Virus record (IMG/VR): IMGVR_UViG_3300048029_000569
Location: 1-45,819 of that record
DNA from: a virus
Reading direction: 5' to 3' (one strand)
DNA length: 45,819 nt
The position numbers were made by a program, and so were the translations under genes. The notes beneath the pieces are model-generated. The model did not search any database. It was not told the DNA's origin and was given only the letters and a program-made list of their open reading frames with translations. Within the stretch, counting starts at the first letter, position 1. Each line of letters opens with the position of its first letter. Shown piece by piece: positions 8,136-16,746 of the stretch.

Positions 8136-9320
8136 TTAGTTATTATGATTACTCATGCCGTAAGTACCACCATTTCCTAAATTACCAACATCGGATGCGT
8201 TGCTATTAGCAGAAAATGGAAATTTATCGATTACGTTACTATTACTATTTCCACCTGACGCATATCCATGAGTAGTAGAAGATGCTCCCTGTGAAGTCTT
8301 AAAGTACCTACCAGTAGTTAAGTCTGCAACGTCTGTAGCATTAGCATTTGTTGCAAATGGAAACTTTTCTATTGCATTTGTGCTAGGAGATCCACCAGCT
8401 ACATATCCATCAGTTTCAGATGAATTTCCACTACCCATGGAAAAGGATCTGGCCATGTCACCTATATCCGAAGCATCACTACCCGATGACTTTGCATACT
8501 TTTGCATAAGATTACTATTACCAAATTGATAAGTGCCGCCTAATGAATAAAAATCAGAAGTCGATCCACAACCAGTACAATTCATCACAGACGTAGCTAA
8601 GTCATCGGTAGTATCTGTTGGAGTATCACTAGCAAATGCTACCTTTAAAATTCTTGTTAATCTAATTCCTTGATAATCTCTTCCACCACCTAAAAAAGCT
8701 TCGTTTCCATCACACGTTGAAGCCATTTCACGCTGTCTGCCTTGACTACCACCTCCGCCAGTAGATACAAGAGTACCTACTGAAGTGCTGTTAGCACTAG
8801 TAGCAAAATCAAACTTATAAAAATTATTAATTGTTGAGGGAACACCATAGCTGGTACCGCCACCTAAACTATAAGCATGTGTAGAGCTTTGTACACCAGC
8901 CGCATTTTGTGTTCTATTAATCATTTCTCCGTATTCTGTTGAGTTACCATCACTTGTAAATGAAAACTTCTGAATTCTGCGATTACTAGGTACTGGATAT
9001 CCTCCAGCGGAATATCCTGCAACTGTACCTCTTAGTGTTGGAGAAGCTTCTCCAAGGCCTAATGATGCAGCTGATTCCATCAAATAGTATTTAGTAGCTG
9101 CGCTATCCCAGACATAAAGTTCATTAAGCGCACCTAGCCAATGTAGTGATCCGTCAGTGTGATCTGTAGTGCTTTCTAAAAGTAATCCACCAGAGGAGTC
9201 ATGACTGTAAGCAGTAACACCAGAACCACCGCCACCAGATCCATCACCCAGTGAAGCATTAGTTGTATTTTCAGCTTCTGTTAAACCGAGAATCTCGGCA
9301 ATATCTTTACTTCTGCTCAT
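8136..9320 (-). CDS. Fibre-like six-repeat propeller protein 1
   Basis: A 394-residue paralogue in a set of five. The N-terminal 85 residues carry DIAEILGLTEAENT, a glycine run and a DGSLHW-LYVWD segment. Six repeats of about 50 residues follow, ending in forms such as IDKFPFSANSNASDVGNLG. Each repeat begins with a GY/AGG turn, so a six-bladed kelch-like beta-propeller is predicted. It probably forms virion fibres or receptor-binding tips. Its N-terminus is closely similar to that of the 9623-10837 protein, including a 22-base identical stretch of DNA, while the repeats differ. Confidence 0.7.
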   Translation of the reverse strand: MSRSKDIAEILGLTEAENTTNASLGDGSGGGGSGVTAYSHDSSGGLLLESTTDHTDGSLHWLGALNELYVWDSAATKYYLMESAASLGLGEASPTLRGTVAGYSAGGYPVPSNRRIQKFSFTSDGNSTEYGEMINRTQNAAGVQSSTHAYSLGGGTSYGVPSTINNFYKFDFATSANSTSVGTLVSTGGGGSQGRQREMASTCDGNEAFLGGGRDYQGIRLTRILKVAFASDTPTDTTDDLATSVMNCTGCGSTSDFYSLGGTYQFGNSNLMQKYAKSSGSDASDIGDMARSFSMGSGNSSETDGYVAGGSPSTNAIEKFPFATNANATDVADLTTGRYFKTSQGASSTTHGYASGGNSNSNVIDKFPFSANSNASDVGNLGNGGTYGMSNHNN

Positions 9321-9598
9321 TTACCTAAATCCTCGTAATATTTTCTAAATCTTTTAAGAAGCACGGGCACTTGATCTTTTTTTCTACGTCTATCGGTTAC
9401 ATTAATAGACTTGACTCTTGGTCCCATAACTGTTGTCTTTGGATCTGGAATAGCACCAGTATTCATAGTAGGAGCATCTTCATTTCTCTGTGCTGAACGA
9501 AGCGCATCTGCAGTTGGTGCACCTTTTTCACCAGGTTTACGCATGCGTTTACCTGATTTACGGCGCTTATGAATATTATACCAAAGACCTTTTTTCAT
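9317..9598 (-). CDS. Small basic conserved phage protein
   Basis: A 93-residue, strongly basic protein starting MKKGLWYNIHKRRKSGKRMR and followed by KPGEKGAPTADAL. This N-terminal pattern recurs among small proteins in the structural regions of marine phages. The function is not established; a DNA-associated virion component is plausible. It is inserted between two fibre genes, overlapping the downstream one by 4 bases, and uses the late-type ribosome binding site AAGGATATA. Confidence 0.65.
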   Translation of the reverse strand: MKKGLWYNIHKRRKSGKRMRKPGEKGAPTADALRSAQRNEDAPTMNTGAIPDPKTTVMGPRVKSINVTDRRRKKDQVPVLLKRFRKYYEDLGK

Positions 9599-9622
9599 AG
9601 TGTATATATCCTTTTAATATTA

Positions 9623-10837
9623 TTAAACCTGTGCACTCGGCATATTTCTTCTATCAACAGTTACATCACCTATATCAGTAGATCCAGTATCAGATGCAAA
9701 TGGAAACTTATCAATAGAAGTACCACCTGTGTTGTTGGGTTGGCCAGAATATCCAGCTGCAGCATATCCACTAATTCCTGATGATGTATTAGCATGTTCG
9801 GCTTTTGCTACTGATAGATCACCTACATCAGTGGCATTACCGTCTGAAGCAAATAAGAATTTATCAATAACGTTAGATGCTTGCCGGTCTGCATCGCTTT
9901 TACCACCAGCTAGATATCCATGTGTACTTGAATTTGACCCGGATGGTCCGGCCTCCCTTCTTCCAACTGTTAAATCACCTACATCGGTGGCATTATCATC
10001 GGCTGCAAAGGGGAATTTTTCAATATAATTTGCCCATTGACTCCCGTTATTCTCGCGTCCACCAGTAGCATAACCATGAGTAATTGAATTATTACCACTT
10101 AATCTAGAAATTTCTCTCGTTAAGTTACCTGCAGTTGTTGCATTTACATCAGATGTAAATGAAAATTTATCCATTACAGGTGTACCAGCTGGATAAGATG
10201 AAGTTATAGAACCAAGTACATATGCATTATCATCAGATGACACACCAGCATTTCGGTATCCAGATCTAGTTAACTGCGCGTTCATTATTGAGGCATTTAC
10301 ATCTGATGTAAATGAAAATCTTTCTATACCGTTGCTCTGAACCGTCGGCGGGTTGGTGAATCCGTGAGCCACATATCCATAAGTAGATGAAGAATGACCA
10401 CTGCCATAACCCGAATTTTGAGCTAGATCTCCTACATCTACTGCGTTACCATCAGTAGCAAATGAATACTTATCAATTATATTCGTATAAAGGCCCGGCG
10501 GGTACGCCGATCCACCGACAGTATAACCGCTGACGTCACCTTGAGCATTTGTTCTATTACTTATTGCCGCTGCTAATTTACTCTCTGATAATTCATCCAC
10601 TTTAAAGAATCCACCATCACTATCATCCCATACATACATTTCTCTTAACTTAGAAAGGTAATGCAAAGAACCGTCTTCGTATCCAGAACTGTCGGCTGCG
10701 AGTAAAGCCCCAGCCGAATCGTATGCATACGAAGTTACACCACTGCCTCCGCCTCCACCGGCACCAAGAGATAGGTTATCGGTATTTTCGGCTTCTGTTA
10801 GACCGAGAATCTCGGCAATATCTCTACTTCTTGTCAT
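9623..10837 (-). CDS. Fibre-like six-repeat propeller protein 2
   Basis: A 404-residue paralogue. The N-terminal head has DIAEILGLTEAENT and DGSLHYLSKLREMYVWDDSD, nearly the same as in protein 1. Six repeats follow, for example GYATGG then YIEKFPFAADDNATDVGDLT. A six-bladed beta-propeller with a surface-exposed, host-contacting role is inferred. Loop lengths between the GG turn and the IDKF strand vary between repeats, which is where receptor specificity would sit. It overlaps the upstream 195-residue gene by 4 bases (ATGA). Confidence 0.7.
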   Translation of the reverse strand: MTRSRDIAEILGLTEAENTDNLSLGAGGGGGSGVTSYAYDSAGALLAADSSGYEDGSLHYLSKLREMYVWDDSDGGFFKVDELSESKLAAAISNRTNAQGDVSGYTVGGSAYPPGLYTNIIDKYSFATDGNAVDVGDLAQNSGYGSGHSSSTYGYVAHGFTNPPTVQSNGIERFSFTSDVNASIMNAQLTRSGYRNAGVSSDDNAYVLGSITSSYPAGTPVMDKFSFTSDVNATTAGNLTREISRLSGNNSITHGYATGGRENNGSQWANYIEKFPFAADDNATDVGDLTVGRREAGPSGSNSSTHGYLAGGKSDADRQASNVIDKFLFASDGNATDVGDLSVAKAEHANTSSGISGYAAAGYSGQPNNTGGTSIDKFPFASDTGSTDIGDVTVDRRNMPSAQV

Positions 10838-11421
10838 TTGTTTAGCTCGCTTACTACTACGTAAATGTTCTTATTCGTATTTATATGAGTTACTTCATAC
10901 ACATCAATGCCAAATACGTCTCCTACCGGATAACACGTTTCAGAAACTCTTACTTGATCTTTAGGTTTTACCATCTCTTCGAATGAACAATTTAACATTT
11001 TATAATCATTGACTCTGTACATGCCAGGCGATAATCTTTTATCTTCAAGTACAAACCACATATTTGCTTCAACTAAGAAATCATGAATATCATATCCAAC
11101 TCTTTCACAAATCTTCATAAGCTTGGTATCGTCGAGTCCATGCTTCTCCTTGATGAGATATAACGCGCTCGCAAAAGATCCAAGTTTTGATCCACCTCCT
11201 GGTATTTTACTAACGAGCCTTTTAACGTTAGCAGCAAGGCGAATGAAAGGAGTATAAGCAGACTTTTTTTCATCAGTGTTAAGAGATACTTGACGATTAC
11301 GTTTACCTTCATCATCAATAATTCCTAATTTATATGCATCCCAATTCTTCCAATCCATCACGAGCATACGAATAAATCGAAATGCAAATGTAAGATCTGC
11401 TGCTCTTTTAATTAATCCCAT
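10834..11421 (-). CDS. Conserved phage protein, unknown (structural region)
   Basis: A 195-residue protein starting MGLIKRAADLTFAFRFIRML, then DWKNWDAYKLGIIDDEGKR and FIRLAANVKRLVSKIPGGGS. I recognise this arrangement as a conserved protein of T4-like marine phages without an assigned function. The C-terminal third (MYRVNDYKML, KPKDQVRVSE, FGIDVYEVTHI) looks like a small beta-barrel. It sits among fibre genes and shares the late-type AAGGATATAT ribosome binding site, so a role in the virion or its assembly is likely. Confidence 0.65.
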   Translation of the reverse strand: MGLIKRAADLTFAFRFIRMLVMDWKNWDAYKLGIIDDEGKRNRQVSLNTDEKKSAYTPFIRLAANVKRLVSKIPGGGSKLGSFASALYLIKEKHGLDDTKLMKICERVGYDIHDFLVEANMWFVLEDKRLSPGMYRVNDYKMLNCSFEEMVKPKDQVRVSETCYPVGDVFGIDVYEVTHINTNKNIYVVVSELNK

Positions 11422-11436
11422 AATATATCCTTATTA

Positions 11437-12549
11437 TTAATATTGATTGGCGCCAACACCGAATCTACCACTAATACAATCACCTACATCAGTCGAATTG
11501 CCGTCACTAGCAAAAGAATATTTTTCAATAATCTCACCGCCAGTCGGATTGCCATTTGCTGCATATCCGTGTGTAGTTGAAGAACTGCCCGTTCTGTTAT
11601 TAGCACCACTAGTTTGATCGCCTACATCAGTTGAATTGCCGTCACTAGTAAATGAATATTTTTCTATTCGGTTCGAGGCCTGATTACCCGGTTGTAAATA
11701 TTGACCATGAATATAACCATGAGTGTCAGATTGAGTTCCTGCAGATGCTGGTCTTGTATTACCGATAGTATTACCTACATCAGATGTCGTGCCACTAGAA
11801 ATAGCAAATGGATATTTTACTATTGGTCCACCCCATCCAAAGGGCGTATTGCCGCCGGCTATATAACCATGCGTTGTTGATGTTGACCAGCTCGCGTTAG
11901 AAACAGCGCCATACATATCACCACCAGTATCAGTAGAATTATCATCAGAGGCAAAAGGAAATTTTTGGATCATAGTAGTGTTTGTGCCGGCAACAAATCC
12001 AGTATTACCTTCTGTAGCCATCTGTGGCTGATAGTTAGCTGCTGTAGTCAACGAAGCAACTTGAGCAGAATTTGATTCGGTGGCAAAACTTCTTTTTCTA
12101 ATCTTATCACCACCACCTTGACCGGCAACTGTATAACCATGTGATGATGAAGAAATACCAGATGTATATCTGTTAGTAGCATCTAAATCTGCTGTGTCTG
12201 TAGCATTACCATCAGCTGTAAATGAATATCTCTCAATAATATTAGTGTAACTACCGCCTTCTACATATCCATAATTTGACCCTTGGTATGGAGGTACATA
12301 ACCTAAAAAGTTACTTGTACTAATTTCATAAAACTTGTTTTCACTATCATCATACACAAATAACTTTTTATCATTAGTTGAATAGTGTAACGAGCCGTCT
12401 GCATAACCACTAGCATCAGCACTTAAAAGAGAATTTGCATTAGCGCCAGAATGCACAGTAATAGCACTTGAAGAAATACCAGATGTAGTCAAGTTTCCGG
12501 CATTTAATGCGGCTCTAATTTTATCAGTGAGTTGTCTGTTTCTTGACAT
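11437..12549 (-). CDS. Fibre-like six-repeat propeller protein 3
   Basis: A 370-residue paralogue with a shorter head (RQLTDKIRAALNAGNLTTSG, then DGSLHYSTNDKKLFVYDDSE). Six repeats follow, for example GYIAGG, IVKYPFAISSG and IEKYSFTSDGNSTDVGDQT. The prediction is a six-bladed propeller and a fibre or receptor-binding role. The head differs from those of proteins 1 and 2, and the repeat array is the common part. The ribosome binding site is GAGGA. Confidence 0.68.
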   Translation of the reverse strand: MSRNRQLTDKIRAALNAGNLTTSGISSSAITVHSGANANSLLSADASGYADGSLHYSTNDKKLFVYDDSENKFYEISTSNFLGYVPPYQGSNYGYVEGGSYTNIIERYSFTADGNATDTADLDATNRYTSGISSSSHGYTVAGQGGGDKIRKRSFATESNSAQVASLTTAANYQPQMATEGNTGFVAGTNTTMIQKFPFASDDNSTDTGGDMYGAVSNASWSTSTTHGYIAGGNTPFGWGGPIVKYPFAISSGTTSDVGNTIGNTRPASAGTQSDTHGYIHGQYLQPGNQASNRIEKYSFTSDGNSTDVGDQTSGANNRTGSSSTTHGYAANGNPTGGEIIEKYSFASDGNSTDVGDCISGRFGVGANQY

Positions 12550-12563
12550 TTATCTAATTCCTC

Positions 12564-13721
12564 TTATTTTTGATGAGACGCCGCAGATTTTCGGCCAACA
12601 GTTAAGTCTCCTACGTCAGTGGCATTACTATTATTCGCAAATGGAAACTTTTGAATATAATTTCGTAAAGGAGCTCCACCTTGAACATATCCGCTAGCAT
12701 TACTTTGTGTACCAGATGATGGCAACTCAGTTGATGAATATGCTAAGTCACTGTGATCTGTACTAACTGAACTAGATGACATTGAAAATCTTTGAATTTG
12801 ATTATTAGCGCCGCCGGGATGATCATTGCCACCGCAATGATAACCATAACCATTGTCCGGATCGCTAACACCACACGAATACATACGTCCAGTATGTAAA
12901 GTACCAACTACAGAAACAGAGCTTGAAGCGGCAAATGGGTATCTAACTATTTCAGCATCAGAAGGCCCTTTCCGCGGAAAAACATCCGAAAATCCTCCAG
13001 TTGTATATCCATAATCATTACCACTATAACCGGCGGCGAACGTCATATCAACGTTTGCTGAACCAATATCGGTAGCGTCTGTGTCAGATGAGAATGAAAA
13101 TCTTTGAATCCTAGAATAAGAGCTTTGGTCTGAGCCATGGCCATGAACATATGCATAATCTTCCGTATCTGATCCAGTATGAGCGCGCAAGGGATAAACT
13201 AAATTGGCGCCCGTATGAGCAGAATTCCCATCTGAAGTAAGAGAAAATTTTTGAATGAGATTATTTAAATTTGGCGCGTACCCGCCATCTACATATCCAT
13301 GACTAACAGAAGAATGACCACCACCATTTTGATTTGTGTAAGAGGCCAAATCACCCACGTCAGTTGCATTACCATCAGCTGCAAAGGGAAATTTATCTAT
13401 AACGTTTGTATAACTACCTCCGGCCGTATAACCAGAAATTTGACCATAAATACTCCATGGCAATGCTAGTGCACTACTGCTAACAGTTAATGGATAGTAC
13501 TTATCTTCTGAATCATCATACACATATGTTGCATGGTCAGATGTTCTATAGTGTAATGAACCATCAGTATGACTTGATGTATCTAATCCGAGTAGACCTT
13601 CGTCGTCTGTCGCAGTAACTACATTAATTGCACTTGATGTATTAATCGAGCCATCAGAATCAATAGTGCCATTACGAGCAGCTTTTGAAAATCTATCTAC
13701 AATATTTCTTACTCTTGACAT
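12564..13721 (-). CDS. Fibre-like six-repeat propeller protein 4
   Basis: A 385-residue paralogue. The head has RNIVDRFSKAARNGTIDSDG and DGSLHYRTSDHATYVYDDSE. Six repeats run from GYTAGG/VIDKFPFAADGNATDVGDLA to YIQKFPFANNSNATDVGDLT. Repeats 3-5 have diverged (YGYHCGGNDHPGG, IQRFSMSSSS), suggesting more freedom in the middle blades. It lies 15 bases from protein 3 and 10 from protein 5 in one late transcript. A fibre function is inferred from the context. Confidence 0.68.
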   Translation of the reverse strand: MSRVRNIVDRFSKAARNGTIDSDGSINTSSAINVVTATDDEGLLGLDTSSHTDGSLHYRTSDHATYVYDDSEDKYYPLTVSSSALALPWSIYGQISGYTAGGSYTNVIDKFPFAADGNATDVGDLASYTNQNGGGHSSVSHGYVDGGYAPNLNNLIQKFSLTSDGNSAHTGANLVYPLRAHTGSDTEDYAYVHGHGSDQSSYSRIQRFSFSSDTDATDIGSANVDMTFAAGYSGNDYGYTTGGFSDVFPRKGPSDAEIVRYPFAASSSVSVVGTLHTGRMYSCGVSDPDNGYGYHCGGNDHPGGANNQIQRFSMSSSSVSTDHSDLAYSSTELPSSGTQSNASGYVQGGAPLRNYIQKFPFANNSNATDVGDLTVGRKSAASHQK

Positions 13722-13730
13722 ATTTACCTC

Positions 13731-14888
13731 TTATACCTGTTGACCTGAAGCTTCATATATTGTTGTAATTAAATCGCCAACATCGGTTGCATTACCATCA
13801 GATGCAAATGAAAACTTATCTATTATATTCTTTGCATTCAAATTACCTCCTCCTGTTGAAGAAGAAGATCCTCTTCCTCCGGCAGTATATCCACTTTCTC
13901 TAGAAGAAGTACCCGATGGCAACAAACCCCTAGCCCATGTTAAATCACCGACGTCAGTTGCATTATCATCAGATGCAAATGGAAACTTATCAATATAATT
14001 AGCGTTTCTTTGTGGACTACTTACAGGATATTGATCTCCTCCTGATGTATATCCATGTGTATCTGAAGATTGACCTGCTCCACCATATCTAAAAGCAGAT
14101 AGATTACCGACATTACTGGCATATGCGCCAGATGAAACAGCAAAGGGAAATTTATCTATCAATAAAGTATTTGAATCTGGTTCACCTCCGGATGAATATC
14201 CATGAGTAGTAGAAGATTGACCAGCAAGATTGGAACGAGCAGCTGATAAATTACCTATTTCCTCTGTTGTTGTTTCTGAAGAAAATGGAAATCTTTTGAT
14301 ATTAGATCTGGCACCAGGATTTCCGCCAGACGCATAGCCGTGAGTTGTAGAAGAATGACCAACCGTTTTTTGAGAGTTAGAAAAATTAGTAATAATATTA
14401 GTGGCATTACCGTCACTTGCAAATGCAAATTTATTTATATCACTATTAAGTCGGTCCTGTTGATACCCATGAGTAGTAGAAGATTGGCCGGCAGTTTCGC
14501 CAGCGCTATAAAATGTTAAATCACCGACATCGGTTGCATTGCCATCGGCTGTAAATGAATATTTTTGAATTATATTTACACCTTGACCTCCGCTACTATA
14601 ACCAGAGATTTGTCCTTGGACAGGAGAATATGTAGGAAGACTGGGTGCATCACCAAGCGTAACTTCATAAAACTTACCATCAGAATCATCCCAGATCCAA
14701 AGGTCGTTTGTGTTGGTCATGTAATGAAGTTGCCCGTCTTTATAGCTAGAATTATCAGCTGTTAGTAAATCGTCATTAGTACTAAACGATCTTACAGCCG
14801 TTCCTGCCGGAGCATCAGCATTACCGCTTGCATCTAAATCGTCTAAACCTCGGCCGAGTGCGGCGGCGTAATCTCTGTTTCTTGTCAT
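13731..14888 (-). CDS. Fibre-like six-repeat propeller protein 5
   Basis: A 385-residue paralogue and the first of the array in transcription order. The head has RDYAAALGRGLDDLDASG and DGQLHYMTNTNDLWIWDDSD. Six repeats follow; repeat 2 has lost the GG turn (HGYQQDRLNSDINKFAFAS). The same GY-GG, KFPF and ATDVGDLT elements appear as in the other four. The start overlaps the stop of the 122-residue gene upstream by four bases, with GAGGA as the ribosome binding site. Confidence 0.7.
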   Translation of the reverse strand: MTRNRDYAAALGRGLDDLDASGNADAPAGTAVRSFSTNDDLLTADNSSYKDGQLHYMTNTNDLWIWDDSDGKFYEVTLGDAPSLPTYSPVQGQISGYSSGGQGVNIIQKYSFTADGNATDVGDLTFYSAGETAGQSSTTHGYQQDRLNSDINKFAFASDGNATNIITNFSNSQKTVGHSSTTHGYASGGNPGARSNIKRFPFSSETTTEEIGNLSAARSNLAGQSSTTHGYSSGGEPDSNTLLIDKFPFAVSSGAYASNVGNLSAFRYGGAGQSSDTHGYTSGGDQYPVSSPQRNANYIDKFPFASDDNATDVGDLTWARGLLPSGTSSRESGYTAGGRGSSSSTGGGNLNAKNIIDKFSFASDGNATDVGDLITTIYEASGQQV

Positions 14889-15253
14889 ATCGTCCTCAAT
14901 TGGTTTACGACCGTCTGATCCATCTTGATTTGTATATACTGCTCATCTGTAATGTACTTTAAGAAAATCAAAAATGGTTTAATTACTGGCCAGTGTTTTT
15001 CCTCTAATTTTAATTCTAGTATATTAATCATCGCTTCGGCGCCGAACGCGTTGAATACCACAATTAAATGGTTTAATATTAACCTTTCGGCTAACTCACC
15101 ATGATCTAAATAACGATTGACTAACCTTTTTATATACTTAAATCTTTTTAAATCCTCATAGAACTCTTCAACATCAGAGAACTTAGGATTGTAATAATGT
15201 TTAGCAGCATATAAAAAGAGGTTGTCCTCATTCAATTCATTAAAGACTAACAT
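14885..15253 (-). CDS. DUF7207-like conserved T4-like phage protein
   Basis: A 122-residue protein starting MLVFNELNEDNLFLYAAKHY, with EEFYEDLKRFKYIKRLVNRY and LAERLILNHLIVVFNAFG. The family is very widespread in T4-like marine phages and, from memory, matches DUF7207. The function is unknown. A perfect TATAAATA late box ends only five bases before the ATG, so the late transcript would start at or next to the start codon and be leaderless. No Shine-Dalgarno is visible. Confidence 0.75.
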   Translation of the reverse strand: MLVFNELNEDNLFLYAAKHYYNPKFSDVEEFYEDLKRFKYIKRLVNRYLDHGELAERLILNHLIVVFNAFGAEAMINILELKLEEKHWPVIKPFLIFLKYITDEQYIQIKMDQTVVNQLRTI

Positions 15254-15258
15254 AAAGC

Positions 15259-15266
15259 TATTTATA
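15259..15266 (-). promoter_or_regulatory. T4-type late promoter (TATAAATA)
   Basis: TATAAATA on the minus strand, five bases upstream of the ATG at 15253 and straddling the end of the previous gene. This is the T4 gp55 late-sigma recognition box. It would drive the DUF7207-like gene and the fibre array. Confidence 0.65.
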
Positions 15267-15734
15267 TTAGCCGAGTAAACTTTTCATTCTTTCGATCAAA
15301 GTCGCTTTCTTTTCCCTGCGATCAAGTTCGATTCCATGTTGTCTACCAAGAGCTTCAAGTTCTAGCTTTGTCATTTCGTCAAGAGATTTATCATTAGCAG
15401 GTGCTTCATTTAGCATTTGCATATCTTCTTCATATACCATTTCTTCTTCCAATACTTCTTCAGAAACATCTTCAAATTCAAATAAACTTTCTTCAATCAT
15501 AATTTCTGGCTCTTCTTCGGCAACAACCGGTTCCGGAGCTTCATTTGAAACAATAAACTCTACGAGATTTTCGCGAGTTTCACGATCAACAACAATTGAA
15601 TTGGCATTTTTCCATTCACTAATTAGATGATCTTTGATTTTAATAGCTTTTAAAAGCTCTTTAGTTTTTGGGTCTACCCAGCCGGCTGGAGTCGGTACTG
15701 CATTAGCGCACCATGAAGGGGGTCTGATTGCCAT
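15267..15734 (-). CDS. Virion-associated protein with a SAP/Rho-N-like C-terminus
   Basis: A 155-residue protein in three parts. The N-terminus MAIRPPSWCANAVPTPAGWV recurs in marine T4-like phages. The middle (about 70-110) is extremely acidic, with many Glu. The C-terminal segment LDEMTKLELEALGRQHGIEL followed by KATLIERMKSLL looks like a SAP or Rho-N type helix-extended-helix module that usually binds nucleic acid. The function is unproven; a head or tail accessory protein is likely from the context. The ribosome binding site is AAAGGA. Confidence 0.6.
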   Translation of the reverse strand: MAIRPPSWCANAVPTPAGWVDPKTKELLKAIKIKDHLISEWKNANSIVVDRETRENLVEFIVSNEAPEPVVAEEEPEIMIEESLFEFEDVSEEVLEEEMVYEEDMQMLNEAPANDKSLDEMTKLELEALGRQHGIELDRREKKATLIERMKSLLG

Positions 15735-15735
15735 T

Positions 15736-16410
15736 TTACTTTTCCTTTGTTACTACGCCTGGAACAGGATTAACAATTTTCTTATCACCCTGCTTATTGT
15801 CATTAGAACGCATCTTAGTAGATGGTCCTGCGCGTGCTGCAGCAGATGCATCGTCATGGCTCTTCTTTTCCATGTCGCGATAATCGCCAGGATCTGCTAA
15901 ATCTGCTTTCATCTTCTTAGCACCATCACCTTTGAATGCATCTTCAGGCTTTTCAGCTTTATCCATATTAGGACTGTGCTTTTTCATTTCTTTATTTTCA
16001 AGCACGCTTTTTAATGCTGTACGAATACGTGATTCCTTTTGTTCCATCTCAGAACCTTTACCACTCTTCGCTGTATCCATCTTTGGATTCATAGTTGCGG
16101 TTTCACCAGACTTTTTCTTTTTACCTGGAACTGGCTTAGCATCCATCTCTTTGTCCTGCTTTTTGATTTCCATATCTTTATAGTAGCCTTCTTTTTGATC
16201 AGCAATCTTCTTAGCAGTATCTTTTTGCATTGTAACAGGATGTGTTTTACCTGCGAATGAGAATGACTTTTTGCCAGCCTTCGAAGCAGCAGCTGCTGCA
16301 CCATGAAACGCTGTACGTTCGTTTGCTGGAATTTCTTCCGGAATAACAAATCTATTTTCTGTGACCTCTTGCCAAGCGCGGGCCATACGCTCAATTTCAT
16401 GTTTGTTCAT
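15736..16410 (-). CDS. Lysine-rich low-complexity protein
   Basis: A 224-residue protein. The first 35 residues (MNKHEIERMARAWQEVTENR) look folded and helical. The rest is low-complexity, rich in Lys, Asp, Met and Ala, with many charged repeats (KKMKADLADPGDYRDMEKK). It resembles the disordered, charged accessory proteins made late by marine T4-like phages. A scaffold-like, DNA-binding or internal head role is possible, but there is no motif to decide. The ribosome binding site is AGGAG. Confidence 0.6.
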   Translation of the reverse strand: MNKHEIERMARAWQEVTENRFVIPEEIPANERTAFHGAAAAASKAGKKSFSFAGKTHPVTMQKDTAKKIADQKEGYYKDMEIKKQDKEMDAKPVPGKKKKSGETATMNPKMDTAKSGKGSEMEQKESRIRTALKSVLENKEMKKHSPNMDKAEKPEDAFKGDGAKKMKADLADPGDYRDMEKKSHDDASAAARAGPSTKMRSNDNKQGDKKIVNPVPGVVTKEK

Positions 16411-16422
16411 GTGTTTATTCTC

Positions 16423-16701
16423 CTACATCCACATGTTAGTTGCTATGCTTCCCGCGGCAGCGACGAGTACTACCCAGAATAATTTATTAATAAGTACAAC
16501 GGTTCTTTGATTATCGTCTACTTTCTTTTCAATATCATCTAATTTTTGCGAAAATCTATTCATGCGCTCATAATGATTATCCTGATTTGATTGCATCGAT
16601 GCAATCTTCTCTTCGGCACGAGCAATTGAAACCATGGCCTCTGCAAGGCGATCTATTTTCTCTTCAATACGATCTAATCGCTGTTCTGTTTTTTGTTCCA
16701 T
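16423..16701 (-). CDS. Membrane-anchored coiled-coil protein
   Basis: A 92-residue protein. A long coiled coil (RLDRIEEKIDRLAEAMVSIA through DDIEKKVDDNQRTVVLI) ends in one C-terminal membrane segment (LFWVVLVAAAGSIATNMW). The start at 16701 has AGGA seven bases upstream. The ATG at 16728 has no ribosome binding site and lies almost at the transcription start predicted from the late box at 16739-16746. A tail-anchored coiled coil next to fibre genes could be a spanin- or holin-accessory-like protein, or a virion protein. Confidence 0.6.
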   Translation of the reverse strand: MEQKTEQRLDRIEEKIDRLAEAMVSIARAEEKIASMQSNQDNHYERMNRFSQKLDDIEKKVDDNQRTVVLINKLFWVVLVAAAGSIATNMWM

Positions 16702-16738
16702 TGTTAATTCCTGAGTAGATTTTAACATATCATTACTG

Positions 16739-16746
16739 TATTTATA
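16739..16746 (-). promoter_or_regulatory. T4-type late promoter (TATAAATA)
   Basis: TATAAATA on the minus strand, at the junction between the LamG fibre gene and the coiled-coil gene. Transcription would begin around 16733, about 32 bases before the chosen start at 16701. Confidence 0.65.

Noticed and set aside
8136-14888. Diversity-generating retroelement acting on the fibre repeats
   Set aside because: No reverse transcriptase gene and no template/variable repeat pair with A-specific differences were seen in the window. The repeats look like propeller blades.
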